The translations under genes were made by a program, and so were the position numbers. Of a stretch of DNA of 25,683 bases, positions 6,411 through 13,658 are shown piece by piece. The stretch comes from Ruminococcus sp. UBA7158. Lineage in GTDB: Bacteria > Bacillota > Clostridia > Oscillospirales > Ruminococcaceae. The number at the start of each line of letters is the position of its first letter. Within the stretch, counting starts at the first letter, position 1. Location of the stretch: NCBI GenBank assembly GCA_002491605.1, contig DKWG01000052.1, positions 1 through 25,683 of the forward strand, read 5' to 3'. Under the pieces are notes generated by a model that was given only the letters and a program-made list of their open reading frames with translations, did no database searches and was not told where the DNA came from.

Positions 6411-8630
6411 TTAACCGTTCTTTCTGATTCTCACGACAGAAACTGTTATATCGTCATCCGACTCCGACGCCTGTGAAAGCTTCGCTGCTTTTGTAAGCTG
6501 AGCGCACAGGTCCTCGCAGCTCATTTCAGGGTCGGATTCAATAAATTCAGCTATTGTCTCACCGCTGATTCGGTTGGCGCCGTCCGTCATCATTACAATT
6601 ACAGTGTCTGAACAGTCTTTAATACTGTGCTCCGATACAGACATATCTTCTATGATGCCCAACGGATATCCGCCTGCCGGAAGCATATATTGAGCGGTGT
6701 CGCCGATGACATAGCTTTTGTCTGCACCGCACTTATAGATATTAATCTCGCCTGTAAACACATTAGCTCTGAGCATATCAAGCGTAGCGAAGCTCTCATC
6801 CTCAAAGCAGCATCTCATGTACTCCGACGCCGTTTTCAATGCTGCATTAACCGACAGCCCTGCGTTTATCAGCTTCTCAACAGCCTTGACAAGACGTTCC
6901 GATGAAAGCTTTGCCTCCCTGCCCGTTCCCATTCCGTCCGATATAACAGCATAGCTATACTTTCCGCAGTTCCAAAGACCTGCATAGTCTCCGATGCACC
7001 GTCCTATTTTCTTTGCTATTTGACATACTCCGGCTTCAAAATGATATTTAGGCTCGGGTGTCAGTAAAAATCTTTGAATACCGCTGTTTGACGAGCTGAA
7101 CACATCCGTTATCGTGCGACCCAAAACTGCCGAGCATATCTTTTTGATTTTGCTCTCATTTATCCGTGCGTTCTGAGAAAAGTACAGCTCTACGCATCCG
7201 TCCGTATCTGCAAGGCATGATAAAACCTCAATACCATCCCTGTTGAACGCACCTTCGAGCTTTGACGTGAGGATTTCATCCGTTTGACGGCTATCGCAAA
7301 CGTCTAACGCTATGTCACGCAGTGCGTCAGTCATAAATACAAAGCTTCCGCGACGGGCGTCAACGTATTTCTTTAAGTCAAACATATAACGCTGCCGTCT
7401 CGCCGCTTCGTAGGCACATCTTTTCACTTCACGGCGGCGTATGCAAAAGTCCATGGAAGCGTTTATATCTCCGAGCAAGGGATTGTCAAGCTCGCTCAAC
7501 GCAGTGCTTGCCGCTTCGCTCGACTCACTGTAGCACGACTGATACCTGCCGCAGCCCATACACACTCCTGCATAGACGGCGTCTGATATCCTAACGGACT
7601 CCTTGGTATCTGATAAAGCCCCGGAATCATCATCTGTATCAGTCAATGTGTCCGAATCAAATGCCGATGATATCCCGGATGAAATAAAACCGAGCCTTTG
7701 CTTCAACGCTCTTAACTCAGAGGACGGTGAAGCATCATCTTCGATGCCGTTTAAAATGGCTTTCGACGGCAAAAGCATGAATGCAGCTGCGGCAAAAAGT
7801 GACTCAAAAAGAATCCTTGCAGCATTCATTTGCAATGCAAACGACAATGCCGTTGCCGCTGCGAATATATAAGTGCAGACAAATATGCGCTTTCTTTTTA
7901 TAATGTCCGGACAAATTGCAGTTAACATCAGCATCACTGCCGCTTCCGCAAATAGGTTTTCGCCGCTTATTATAAGTGCCGCACCCACAGCCGATATGGA
8001 TATCACAGCGCTTGCTTTTTTCAGTCTGTGCATAAGCACGCAGGTAAAAAGCATAAATACGCATGACCCGAGATTGAAGTATTTAAAATGCACACACGCC
8101 GACCAAGATACAAAAAACGCCGCAGCGACCGTCGCTCCCTTCAAGCCTGCCTTTTTTATGTCCGACATCGATGAAGTGTTAAACGTGTCAGTCATAATGT
8201 ATATCGCTGCTCCTGAAAATGCCGACAAAAGCATAACGCTTATATATGCTCGCAAGTCCTGTCTGCCGACAGCAGCTGCTAAAACTCCTCCGCTTATCAT
8301 TACAACAACTGTCACTATCGCCGCCGCAATGGGGTATCTTTTTCGGCTTATTCCGTCAAACAGCCGACTCACAAGAAGCAAGCAGGCGGCGCAGCAAATT
8401 ACGCTTACACTCTGCGTGTTTATTCCGACAGTGAACAAAACCGTTAGCGCCCCGACAACGCTTGCCAGCCCGAATCCAAAGGGCAACACCGCCGCAAGGC
8501 AGATGATGTGAACTCCCCTGACCCCAAAAACCGACCCGAACGCCATCGCCGCACCGACTGCAAAGCATCCGATAAGCTTCATGATAATCCCATAGTTAGA
8601 TTTTAGCACCCTTAACCCAGTGTCCTTCAT
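6411..8630 (-). CDS. spoIIE: SpoIIE-like membrane serine phosphatase (PP2C family)
   Basis: SpoIIE dephosphorylates the anti-anti-sigma factor SpoIIAA to release sigma-F in the forespore, and it sits at the asymmetric septum. With the start at 8630 the protein has 739 residues; B. subtilis SpoIIE has about 827. The first ~290 residues are a series of hydrophobic membrane segments. A Cys cluster CMGCGRYQSC (357-366) follows. The C-terminal PP2C domain shows SDGMGTG (564-570), ATLDMLRANVFTGEI (about 615-629), MMTDGA (681-686) and DDDITVSVVRI near the end; the aspartates are the metal ligands. The frame is open to ATG 8672, but those 14 codons read through GGAAGAGGA, an ideal Shine-Dalgarno for ATG 8630. 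It is a lone gene, with no partner sporulation genes in the window. Confidence 0.9.
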   Translation of the reverse strand: MKDTGLRVLKSNYGIIMKLIGCFAVGAAMAFGSVFGVRGVHIICLAAVLPFGFGLASVVGALTVLFTVGINTQSVSVICCAACLLLVSRLFDGISRKRYPIAAAIVTVVVMISGGVLAAAVGRQDLRAYISVMLLSAFSGAAIYIMTDTFNTSSMSDIKKAGLKGATVAAAFFVSWSACVHFKYFNLGSCVFMLFTCVLMHRLKKASAVISISAVGAALIISGENLFAEAAVMLMLTAICPDIIKRKRIFVCTYIFAAATALSFALQMNAARILFESLFAAAAFMLLPSKAILNGIEDDASPSSELRALKQRLGFISSGISSAFDSDTLTDTDDDSGALSDTKESVRISDAVYAGVCMGCGRYQSCYSESSEAASTALSELDNPLLGDINASMDFCIRRREVKRCAYEAARRQRYMFDLKKYVDARRGSFVFMTDALRDIALDVCDSRQTDEILTSKLEGAFNRDGIEVLSCLADTDGCVELYFSQNARINESKIKKICSAVLGRTITDVFSSSNSGIQRFLLTPEPKYHFEAGVCQIAKKIGRCIGDYAGLWNCGKYSYAVISDGMGTGREAKLSSERLVKAVEKLINAGLSVNAALKTASEYMRCCFEDESFATLDMLRANVFTGEINIYKCGADKSYVIGDTAQYMLPAGGYPLGIIEDMSVSEHSIKDCSDTVIVMMTDGANRISGETIAEFIESDPEMSCEDLCAQLTKAAKLSQASESDDDITVSVVRIRKNG

Positions 8631-8754
8631 TTTTTGTCCTCTTCCTTTCTCAAAATCAGCTTCAAGCAGCATTTAATCAAATCCTGTACCTGAATACATC
8701 CGCCTTGTTAGGCTGAACATCATCCCAAACAACAATATGTACATTATCCTGTTA

Positions 8755-8788
8755 ATTGTAGCTCAGTCTCACAACGCAATATGTCGAA
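8755..8788 (-). promoter_or_regulatory. Spo0A-type promoter of spoIIE: 0A box plus wide-spaced -10
   Basis: TGTCGAA, the consensus Spo0A box, lies on the plus strand at 8782-8788. On the minus strand it reads TTCGACA, and a -10-like TACAAT follows at 8755-8760 after 21 bases. In B. subtilis the Spo0A-activated sigma-A promoters spoIIE and spoIIG have abnormally wide -35/-10 spacing (21-22 bp) with 0A boxes at the -35 region. The same arrangement here, upstream of spoIIE, supports Spo0A control. The predicted start near 8748 leaves a leader of about 118 bases. Confidence 0.55.
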
Positions 8789-8830
8789 GCCAAGCTGTAA
8801 GAATTCCATTTTGATTTTCGCTCTGCGGAC

Positions 8831-8883
8831 AAAAAAACGCACAGCGTTTCAGACGGAACAATATGTCCGAAAAACGCTGTGCG
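8831..8883 (-). terminator. Intrinsic terminator, distal of two after the surface-protein gene
   Basis: CGCACAGCGTTT (8838-8849) pairs with AAACGCTGTGCG (8872-8883) in a perfect 12-bp stem. On the minus strand it is followed by seven U's (8831-8837). It ends minus-strand transcripts before the spoIIE promoter. The loop contains a further short CGGA/TCCG complementarity. Confidence 0.85.
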
Positions 8884-8908
8884 CTCACTTATTAATTTAC
8901 AGACACAT

Positions 8909-8952
8909 AAAAGTATCGCCCCACTGCCTGCAATAAGACAGTAGGGCGATAC
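8909..8952 (-). terminator. Intrinsic terminator, proximal to the surface-protein gene
   Basis: GTATCGCCCCACTGCC (8913-8928) pairs with GACAGTAGGGCGATAC (8937-8952). On the minus-strand RNA the two non-Watson-Crick positions are G-U wobbles, giving a 16-bp stem followed by UUUUAU. It lies about 37 bases past the stop of the surface-protein gene. The rest of 8631-8989 holds the second terminator and the spoIIE promoter and leader. Confidence 0.85.
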
Positions 8953-8989
8953 GATTAAACTAATTCAGTTGCCGATTGGTTGAGAAGGC

Positions 8990-11900
8990 TTACTTTCTCT
9001 TTATAACAACTATGAGTGCCGCAGCAGCCATAGGCAAGAGTGATAAAGCCAAACCTGTTTCAGGGTTAGTCTCCTTATCCTCGGGTACTGTAACCTCGGG
9101 AATTGTTTCAGACGGCTCGTCAGTCTCAACAGGTGTATCTGTTGCTTCGACAGGCTCGTTTACTTCAATTTCATCGACTGTAAGTGAGGATGAGTTATCG
9201 TCCTTAACCCAGATAGCGGTGTATACAACATCAAACTGATTAACGAATGCTGATACGTTCGGGCTCCAGCCTGCAAATCTGTAGCCTTCACGGATCGGAA
9301 TGCCATCGAATTCAGGTGTTCTTGAACCCATCATAACGTTTGAATATACCTGATCCTCACCGCTGCCGTCCTTATAGGTTATGGTGCAGGTGTAGCTGTA
9401 ATCGTAATCCCAAACAGCAACAAATACCAAGTTACCGTCGGCATCCTGACTATCGAGTCTCCAGCATCTGAACACATGTCTGTAAGGAGGTGTCGGAGGT
9501 GCAGGATACATATCAGGTGTTACAGGTGTATTCTTATCGACTATAATCTTAGCAACAGTGATTATGTTGTCCTTGAATTCTACGTTGCGAGTTGTGCATG
9601 AATACTGTGCTGTGTAGGTGACAATTATCTGACCGGTTGCTTCGTCCTTTGATTCAACACCGTCGGTGAATGAAGTGAAGGTGAAGTTATGACCGTTATC
9701 AGCAGTGTAGTCAGGAACACTTCCGACGAATGCCGGCGCATTAGCTACCAAGCACACAGCCTGCTCTGTAGTGTAAAGAACTTCGTTCTTGTGATCAAGC
9801 CACTGATACTTCATCTTAGCTGATGTGAGCTCAACTGTTATGTCCTCGCCGTTGTATGTCCACTCAAGGGTAACAGGATTCCAAATCAAGTCAGCAGAGT
9901 ATGTGTCAGCTGTGTATGCTCTTGTTGCTTCTGCTACTGCCAATGTGTGCTCGCAGTTGCGGTTTTCTTCAGTCTTTAATGCTTCGCTTGATTTAGCTGC
10001 GCAAGCTGCGATATTGATTGTGAGTGTGCGGTGGAATTCACCGTTTACGAATACAGGCTCACCGACAGAAATCAGATCGCTGTTTGCAAGCTCGGCAAGT
10101 GTTACGGTGCTGCCGCAGTCAACGCACTTGAAGGTAATTGTCTTTGCGAACAACTCGATCTCAGATGCAGTTGCATCACGAGGAGTTATAAGCGACCAGT
10201 GAGCGTTGAGCGTGTGATCTGCCTTTGTTGCAACAACTGTTTCAGCTGTTACTTCAACCTCGCCGTCAGCAGTTGTCATGAACCAGCCGTCGAACTTGTA
10301 GTTTGCGTTAGCGTGTACGGGAGTGGGAAGCTCGCCGTAAGCTGTGTTATATGTAACCTTCTTAGTTGCAGGGTCTACTGTGTTGCCTTCGCCTGCATCG
10401 AAGGTTACTACAAAGCTGTTGGAGAGAAACACTTGGTAGCCGTTGTTCTTGATGGAAGTAGTGGGATACTCAACAGTCCAGCCTGTGCCGTCCTGCTTGT
10501 AATCGGTCTTGCTTCCTGTGTACTTAAGCTTCAAGGTGTATGAAGCAGCAGAAATCTCTGTATGTTCCTTATCCTGCTCGCTTGTGTGACCGTTCATGTT
10601 GCAAAGAACGTATCCCTCGCCCTTCTTTGCGATAAAGTCGTCAACATAAGGTGCAACATTTACCTTAAGCTCACAATAGAAGTCTTCGCCTTCCTTGTAC
10701 ATCTCGCCAAGCTCATAAGAGTCAGCAATCAAATTCTTGATAGTGTACTTCTGATAAACTCTTAAGTTGTTGCAGTCACGCAGCCACAGCATATTGCCTG
10801 AAAGCTTTGAAATAGTTGGAGCAGCCGGCTTATCAAGGCACATGACGTTGATAACAACAGGGCTTGCGTCTACAGACTTCCACATACCGACAATCGGTGT
10901 ACCGGTTGCGGTTGTTCCCTCAGCTGTAGGATCCCAGTACAGCTTGATTGACGGACGACGATTTGAAGCTATTGACTGACCGTCGGGCATATAGTGCTTC
11001 ATGCCACCGAAGTAATTATTCATGGTGACAGTTGTGTTAACGAATCTTTCAAGAGATATCTGAACTGTAATTTCCCAGCGACCGAGCTCTTCGTTGTATG
11101 CCAAATCGTTGTTTGTGGGACGTGATGTGTTCACATAGATGAATCCGCTGTGTGTCATGTGGTGCGCATCATTTGTTGTGCACTGTACAGTGTAAAGATT
11201 ATCCTGGATGTTTGTTCCGTCCTTCGGATATGCAGGACGAGGAAGATCCCACTTTGCAGTAAGAGTATGTGCCGACTTTGTAGCAACAACTGTTTCAGCT
11301 GTTACTTCAACCTCGCCGTCAGCGGTTGTCATGAACCAGCCGACGAACTTGTAGTTTGCGTTAGCGTGTACGGGAGTGGGAAGCTCGCCGTATACATCGT
11401 CGTATGTAACGGTAACACTTGCAGGAGTAACAACTCCGTCGCCGGCGTCAAGAGTTACATTATATTCATTAGCTGTATATGTAACGTAAGCATTTGTCCA
11501 GCCGGTGATCTTTCTTGCGTCGTCAAGCTTGTGACCGTACCAATCCCAGTTAAACCACTTATCTAAGGTGTAACCTGTCTTTTCAGCGACGGTTACGTTT
11601 GCATTCAAATAAGGTACAAGCTCAGTTCCGTGAAGAACCAAAACATTGACGAGGCTTTCGGCATTATCCTTATCGCCGTTGGTTACTGCCTTGATGCTTA
11701 AAACCTCATAGTCTGTAACCATGAGCTGAAGGTTCTGCCATGAACCGGTGACTGTCAGTTCGGACAAGGGTCTTGCATTGCCGGAATTCTTGTAGTTGTT
11801 CCAGCGACCGTCGTCCATCCAGCCGGTGGATTCAAAGCCGTTTCTTGAGGAATAGTAATTGTTGATATCAAGCTCTGCAAGGTCAATAACCGTACCCTCA

Positions 11901-13228
11901 CAATATTCCTGAGGGTCAAGTGTGCCTTGATATACAGGCTTGGTTGTATTTCCGTTTGCATATACAACAAGGTGAACGTTGCCGGGCTTTACTTCTTCTT
12001 CAAAAGCGGCAACTAAAGCTGTGTTGGAATTTATTGTAGTATTGCCGAGGTCAATTACCGAACCGTTTACAGACCAAGACGATACTTTTTTGCCGGTAGT
12101 TTCCTCGAAAGCCACCACTTGGGGACCTCTGTTGCCATATATGATTAATTCAGGTCTGATAATACCGTCGTATTGCTTCTTTATAACAGGTGCGGAATCG
12201 GTGTTTTCGGCAAACATTCCGACAACAAAGCTATAAATATCATATTTCGTATCCGCAGAAAGCTCAGTTATCTCATAGAGCAATCTATCAGCAAGGTACA
12301 AAGCATACTTGCCTTCAGGAACCTTAACCGAATAGGTTTTTCCGTCGGCTGTCATTGTATATTCAGCTTTTGTTGCTTTATCAACAAGCTTGAGCTCCAA
12401 GGGAGCAAATGTATGCCAATCAACTTCATCGTAATGATGATTTACTGTTACGGTATAATCTTCAAACTCCGAACAGGTTGCAACTAAAGCTGTATTAGTA
12501 CCCATCCAATAATCGTCAAGGACAATTTCTTCACCATTTACAGACCATGACAATACTTTTTTCTTGCCAGCACGCTCCAAAAATTCCTTAACCACGCCAC
12601 TGGTACTGCTATACTTAACTTGTCCTCCAGTGCTATTACGTGGCTTGTCATATTGCTTGACCACAAGAGGCGGATTATCCATGCTGCCATCAAACATTCC
12701 GGTAACAAAACTGAAAAGTTCAAGAATTACATTACCGGAAACGTTTAAGTCGATTTCAAAGTAACCTCCGTCAACGTAAGCAACATCATACACTCCAGCA
12801 GGAACCTTAGCCGTAGCAACATTTCCTTCGTATATCATATCATACTTAGCATTTGTTTCTTTGTTTATAAGCTCGAAAGCTGGATGCTTGAATTCATACC
12901 AGTCAACTTCATCATAAACATGATTTACGGTTACAAGATGTTGTTCCACAACAGGGGTCGGGTCAACATCGCCGTTATCCGGATCAGTTTCGGGAATTAC
13001 GAGCGGTTCGCCGTTATCGGTGTTTAATCCGTCAGTATTGCTGTTTTCCGGTGCAGCAGGAACACTTGCCGGATCAGCAGGAACTGAAGAACCTTCAACC
13101 GCAGGCACGCCGCTTTCGGGGATTCCGAGATTTGAATCGGCAAACACGCTCAATGTCATGCTCAGGCACATAGCTAATGCCAAAAGCAAGGACACGCTTC
13201 GTCTGCCAAGAACTTTTAAATTCTTCAT
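8990..13228 (-). CDS. Large secreted repeat protein, InlB B-repeats, NPETG wall-sorting tail
   Basis: This is a predicted extracellular, probably wall-anchored protein of 1412 residues. The signal peptide is residues 1-30 (charged start, LLLALAMCLSMTLSVFA). A Pro/Asp/Thr-rich linker runs 31-95. Two tandem ~155-residue repeats follow (97-251, 257-409), each starting VNHxYDEVDW and holding SWSVNG. InlB-type B-repeats lie at 589-660, 939-1011 and about 1279-1340 (GWF or GW cores), alternating with modules near 672-800, 805-935 and 1028-1130. A Thr/Glu-rich stalk (about 1345-1387) leads to NPETG (1388-1392), a hydrophobic stretch and KRK, the layout of a sortase substrate. The ATG is preceded by AAAGGA. 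It is monocistronic, with its own promoter and two terminators. Adhesion is a family-level guess; ligand and sortase are unknown. Confidence 0.85.
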   Translation of the reverse strand: MKNLKVLGRRSVSLLLALAMCLSMTLSVFADSNLGIPESGVPAVEGSSVPADPASVPAAPENSNTDGLNTDNGEPLVIPETDPDNGDVDPTPVVEQHLVTVNHVYDEVDWYEFKHPAFELINKETNAKYDMIYEGNVATAKVPAGVYDVAYVDGGYFEIDLNVSGNVILELFSFVTGMFDGSMDNPPLVVKQYDKPRNSTGGQVKYSSTSGVVKEFLERAGKKKVLSWSVNGEEIVLDDYWMGTNTALVATCSEFEDYTVTVNHHYDEVDWHTFAPLELKLVDKATKAEYTMTADGKTYSVKVPEGKYALYLADRLLYEITELSADTKYDIYSFVVGMFAENTDSAPVIKKQYDGIIRPELIIYGNRGPQVVAFEETTGKKVSSWSVNGSVIDLGNTTINSNTALVAAFEEEVKPGNVHLVVYANGNTTKPVYQGTLDPQEYCEGTVIDLAELDINNYYSSRNGFESTGWMDDGRWNNYKNSGNARPLSELTVTGSWQNLQLMVTDYEVLSIKAVTNGDKDNAESLVNVLVLHGTELVPYLNANVTVAEKTGYTLDKWFNWDWYGHKLDDARKITGWTNAYVTYTANEYNVTLDAGDGVVTPASVTVTYDDVYGELPTPVHANANYKFVGWFMTTADGEVEVTAETVVATKSAHTLTAKWDLPRPAYPKDGTNIQDNLYTVQCTTNDAHHMTHSGFIYVNTSRPTNNDLAYNEELGRWEITVQISLERFVNTTVTMNNYFGGMKHYMPDGQSIASNRRPSIKLYWDPTAEGTTATGTPIVGMWKSVDASPVVINVMCLDKPAAPTISKLSGNMLWLRDCNNLRVYQKYTIKNLIADSYELGEMYKEGEDFYCELKVNVAPYVDDFIAKKGEGYVLCNMNGHTSEQDKEHTEISAASYTLKLKYTGSKTDYKQDGTGWTVEYPTTSIKNNGYQVFLSNSFVVTFDAGEGNTVDPATKKVTYNTAYGELPTPVHANANYKFDGWFMTTADGEVEVTAETVVATKADHTLNAHWSLITPRDATASEIELFAKTITFKCVDCGSTVTLAELANSDLISVGEPVFVNGEFHRTLTINIAACAAKSSEALKTEENRNCEHTLAVAEATRAYTADTYSADLIWNPVTLEWTYNGEDITVELTSAKMKYQWLDHKNEVLYTTEQAVCLVANAPAFVGSVPDYTADNGHNFTFTSFTDGVESKDEATGQIIVTYTAQYSCTTRNVEFKDNIITVAKIIVDKNTPVTPDMYPAPPTPPYRHVFRCWRLDSQDADGNLVFVAVWDYDYSYTCTITYKDGSGEDQVYSNVMMGSRTPEFDGIPIREGYRFAGWSPNVSAFVNQFDVVYTAIWVKDDNSSSLTVDEIEVNEPVEATDTPVETDEPSETIPEVTVPEDKETNPETGLALSLLPMAAAALIVVIKRK
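10196..10414 (-). repeat. InlB B-repeat, copy 2 (residues 939-1011)
   Basis: This codes for VTFDAGEGNTVDPATKKVTY through TLNAHW, a beta-grasp-like B-repeat with the GWFMTTADGEVEVTAET core. Bases 10224-10339 match 11277-11392 at 113 of 116 positions by my count. The offset is 1053 bases, an exact multiple of three. Confidence 0.85.
11249..11464 (-). repeat. InlB B-repeat, copy 1 (residues 589-660)
   Basis: This codes for VTLDAGDGVVTPASVTVTYD through TLTAKW. Its 3' half is nearly identical in DNA to copy 2, while the 5' ends of the two copies have diverged. That pattern suggests gene conversion or a recent partial duplication. Confidence 0.85.
12002..12460 (-). repeat. N-terminal tandem module, copy 2 (residues 257-409)
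   Basis: It starts YTVTVNHHYDEVDW and contains KVPEGKYALYLADRLLYEI, YSFVVGMF, KKQYD, SSWSVNGSVIDL and SNTALVAAFEEE. It aligns over its whole length with the preceding copy but has diverged clearly. I do not recognise it as a named domain. Confidence 0.75.
12476..12940 (-). repeat. N-terminal tandem module, copy 1 (residues 97-251)
   Basis: It starts HLVTVNHVYDEVDW and contains KVPAGVYDVAYVDGGYFEI, FSFVTGMF, VKQYD, LSWSVNGEEIVL and TNTALVATC. The matching order of motifs with the next module shows tandem duplication of a domain of roughly 155 residues. Confidence 0.75.
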
Positions 13229-13273
13229 TCATTTCATCCTTTCTCAATATGTATATCAACCTGCAAGAAGCCC

Positions 13274-13310
13274 CGTCAGGCACTTGACGCCCTCCGTCGG
13301 CAGCTTGCCG
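13274..13310 (-). other. Two short hairpins in the surface-protein leader
   Basis: CGGCA-AGC-TGCCG (13298-13310) and CGTCA-AGTGCC-TGACG (13274-13289) sit side by side in the roughly 120-base 5' leader. An outer GCAAG/CTTGC pairing (13263-13267 with 13304-13308) would compete with the first. GC is locally high compared with the AT-rich flanks. No known riboswitch signature is recognised. Confidence 0.35.
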
Positions 13311-13353
13311 GTTAATAATAAGCAGCACTCAACGCATACTCATCATTAAGCAA

Positions 13354-13382
13354 ATAATATCATTATTTTTTTACAATGTCAA
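13354..13382 (-). promoter_or_regulatory. Consensus sigma-A promoter of the surface-protein gene
   Basis: On the minus strand, a perfect TTGACA (13377-13382) and TATTAT (13354-13359) are separated by 17 bases, with TG one base upstream of the -10. The A/T-rich spacer and near-ideal hexamers suggest strong expression unless repressed. Confidence 0.8.
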
Positions 13383-13574
13383 CATTTAATTCCCTCGAAA
13401 TCGATGAAACTATTACATAATTCAGCTTTTTATACTGCTGTAATTTGTATACATTGAAGACTGAAACATTCATTTGCGTATAAGTCGGAAACGGATAAAA
13501 TCTATATAAAATATTTAACCTTGATGTCTGATGTCAGTTGAAAATATCAGTAAACTTTTTCCACAAAAAATACC
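13383..13574. other. Divergent AT-rich intergenic spacer
   Basis: This is the central part of the 430-base gap (13229-13658) between the leftward surface-protein gene and the rightward marR operon. I see no gene or strong repeat in it. A TTGCGT / TAAAAT pair with 16-base spacing on the plus strand is too weak to call a promoter. The two outward-facing promoters flank it on either side. Confidence 0.5.
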
Positions 13575-13603
13575 TTGACAAAGGCAAAGGGCGGTGATAT
13601 CAT
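13575..13603 (+). promoter_or_regulatory. Sigma-A promoter of the marR-ABC operon
   Basis: TTGACA (13575-13580) and TATCAT (13598-13603) are 17 bases apart, and the -10 is preceded by TGA, giving an extended -10. Transcription would start near 13610, inside the palindromic operator sequence. Confidence 0.75.
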
Positions 13604-13622
13604 TAACCCGTTAATTATTAAC
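13603..13622. promoter_or_regulatory. Candidate MarR operator over the transcription start
   Basis: Two overlapping palindromes lie here: TTAAC-CC-GTTAA (13603-13614) and GTTAAT-T-ATTAAC (13610-13622), followed by a repeated TAAC (TTAACTAACTAA). They begin at the last base of the -10 hexamer and cover the start site. TTAAC/GTTAA half-sites are common in MarR-family operators, so autorepression of marR and the exporter is a reasonable inference. Confidence 0.6.
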
Positions 13623-13658
13623 TAACTAAAAATCTAAATGAAAGGAATGGTGAAATAA

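Noticed and set aside
7873..8511. 212-codon open frame on the plus strand
   Set aside because: It lies entirely antisense to the membrane region of spoIIE, has no ribosome site or recognisable domain, and is explained by the codon composition of the real gene.
8673..8744. Small 23-codon minus-strand frame (MYILLFGMMF...) ending directly before ATG 8672
   Set aside because: Its start would fall within about four bases of the predicted spoIIE transcription start and has only a poor AGGA. The hydrophobic look is probably chance.
8690..8775. tRNA-like strings (TTGTAGCTCAG, CCGCCTTGTTAGG) upstream of spoIIE
   Set aside because: I could not build acceptor, anticodon and T-arms from them. The resemblance is limited to short strings.
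13095..13328. 77-codon minus-strand frame overlapping the start of the surface-protein gene
   Set aside because: It overlaps the clear ATG, signal peptide and leader of the real gene in another frame and has no own ribosome site.
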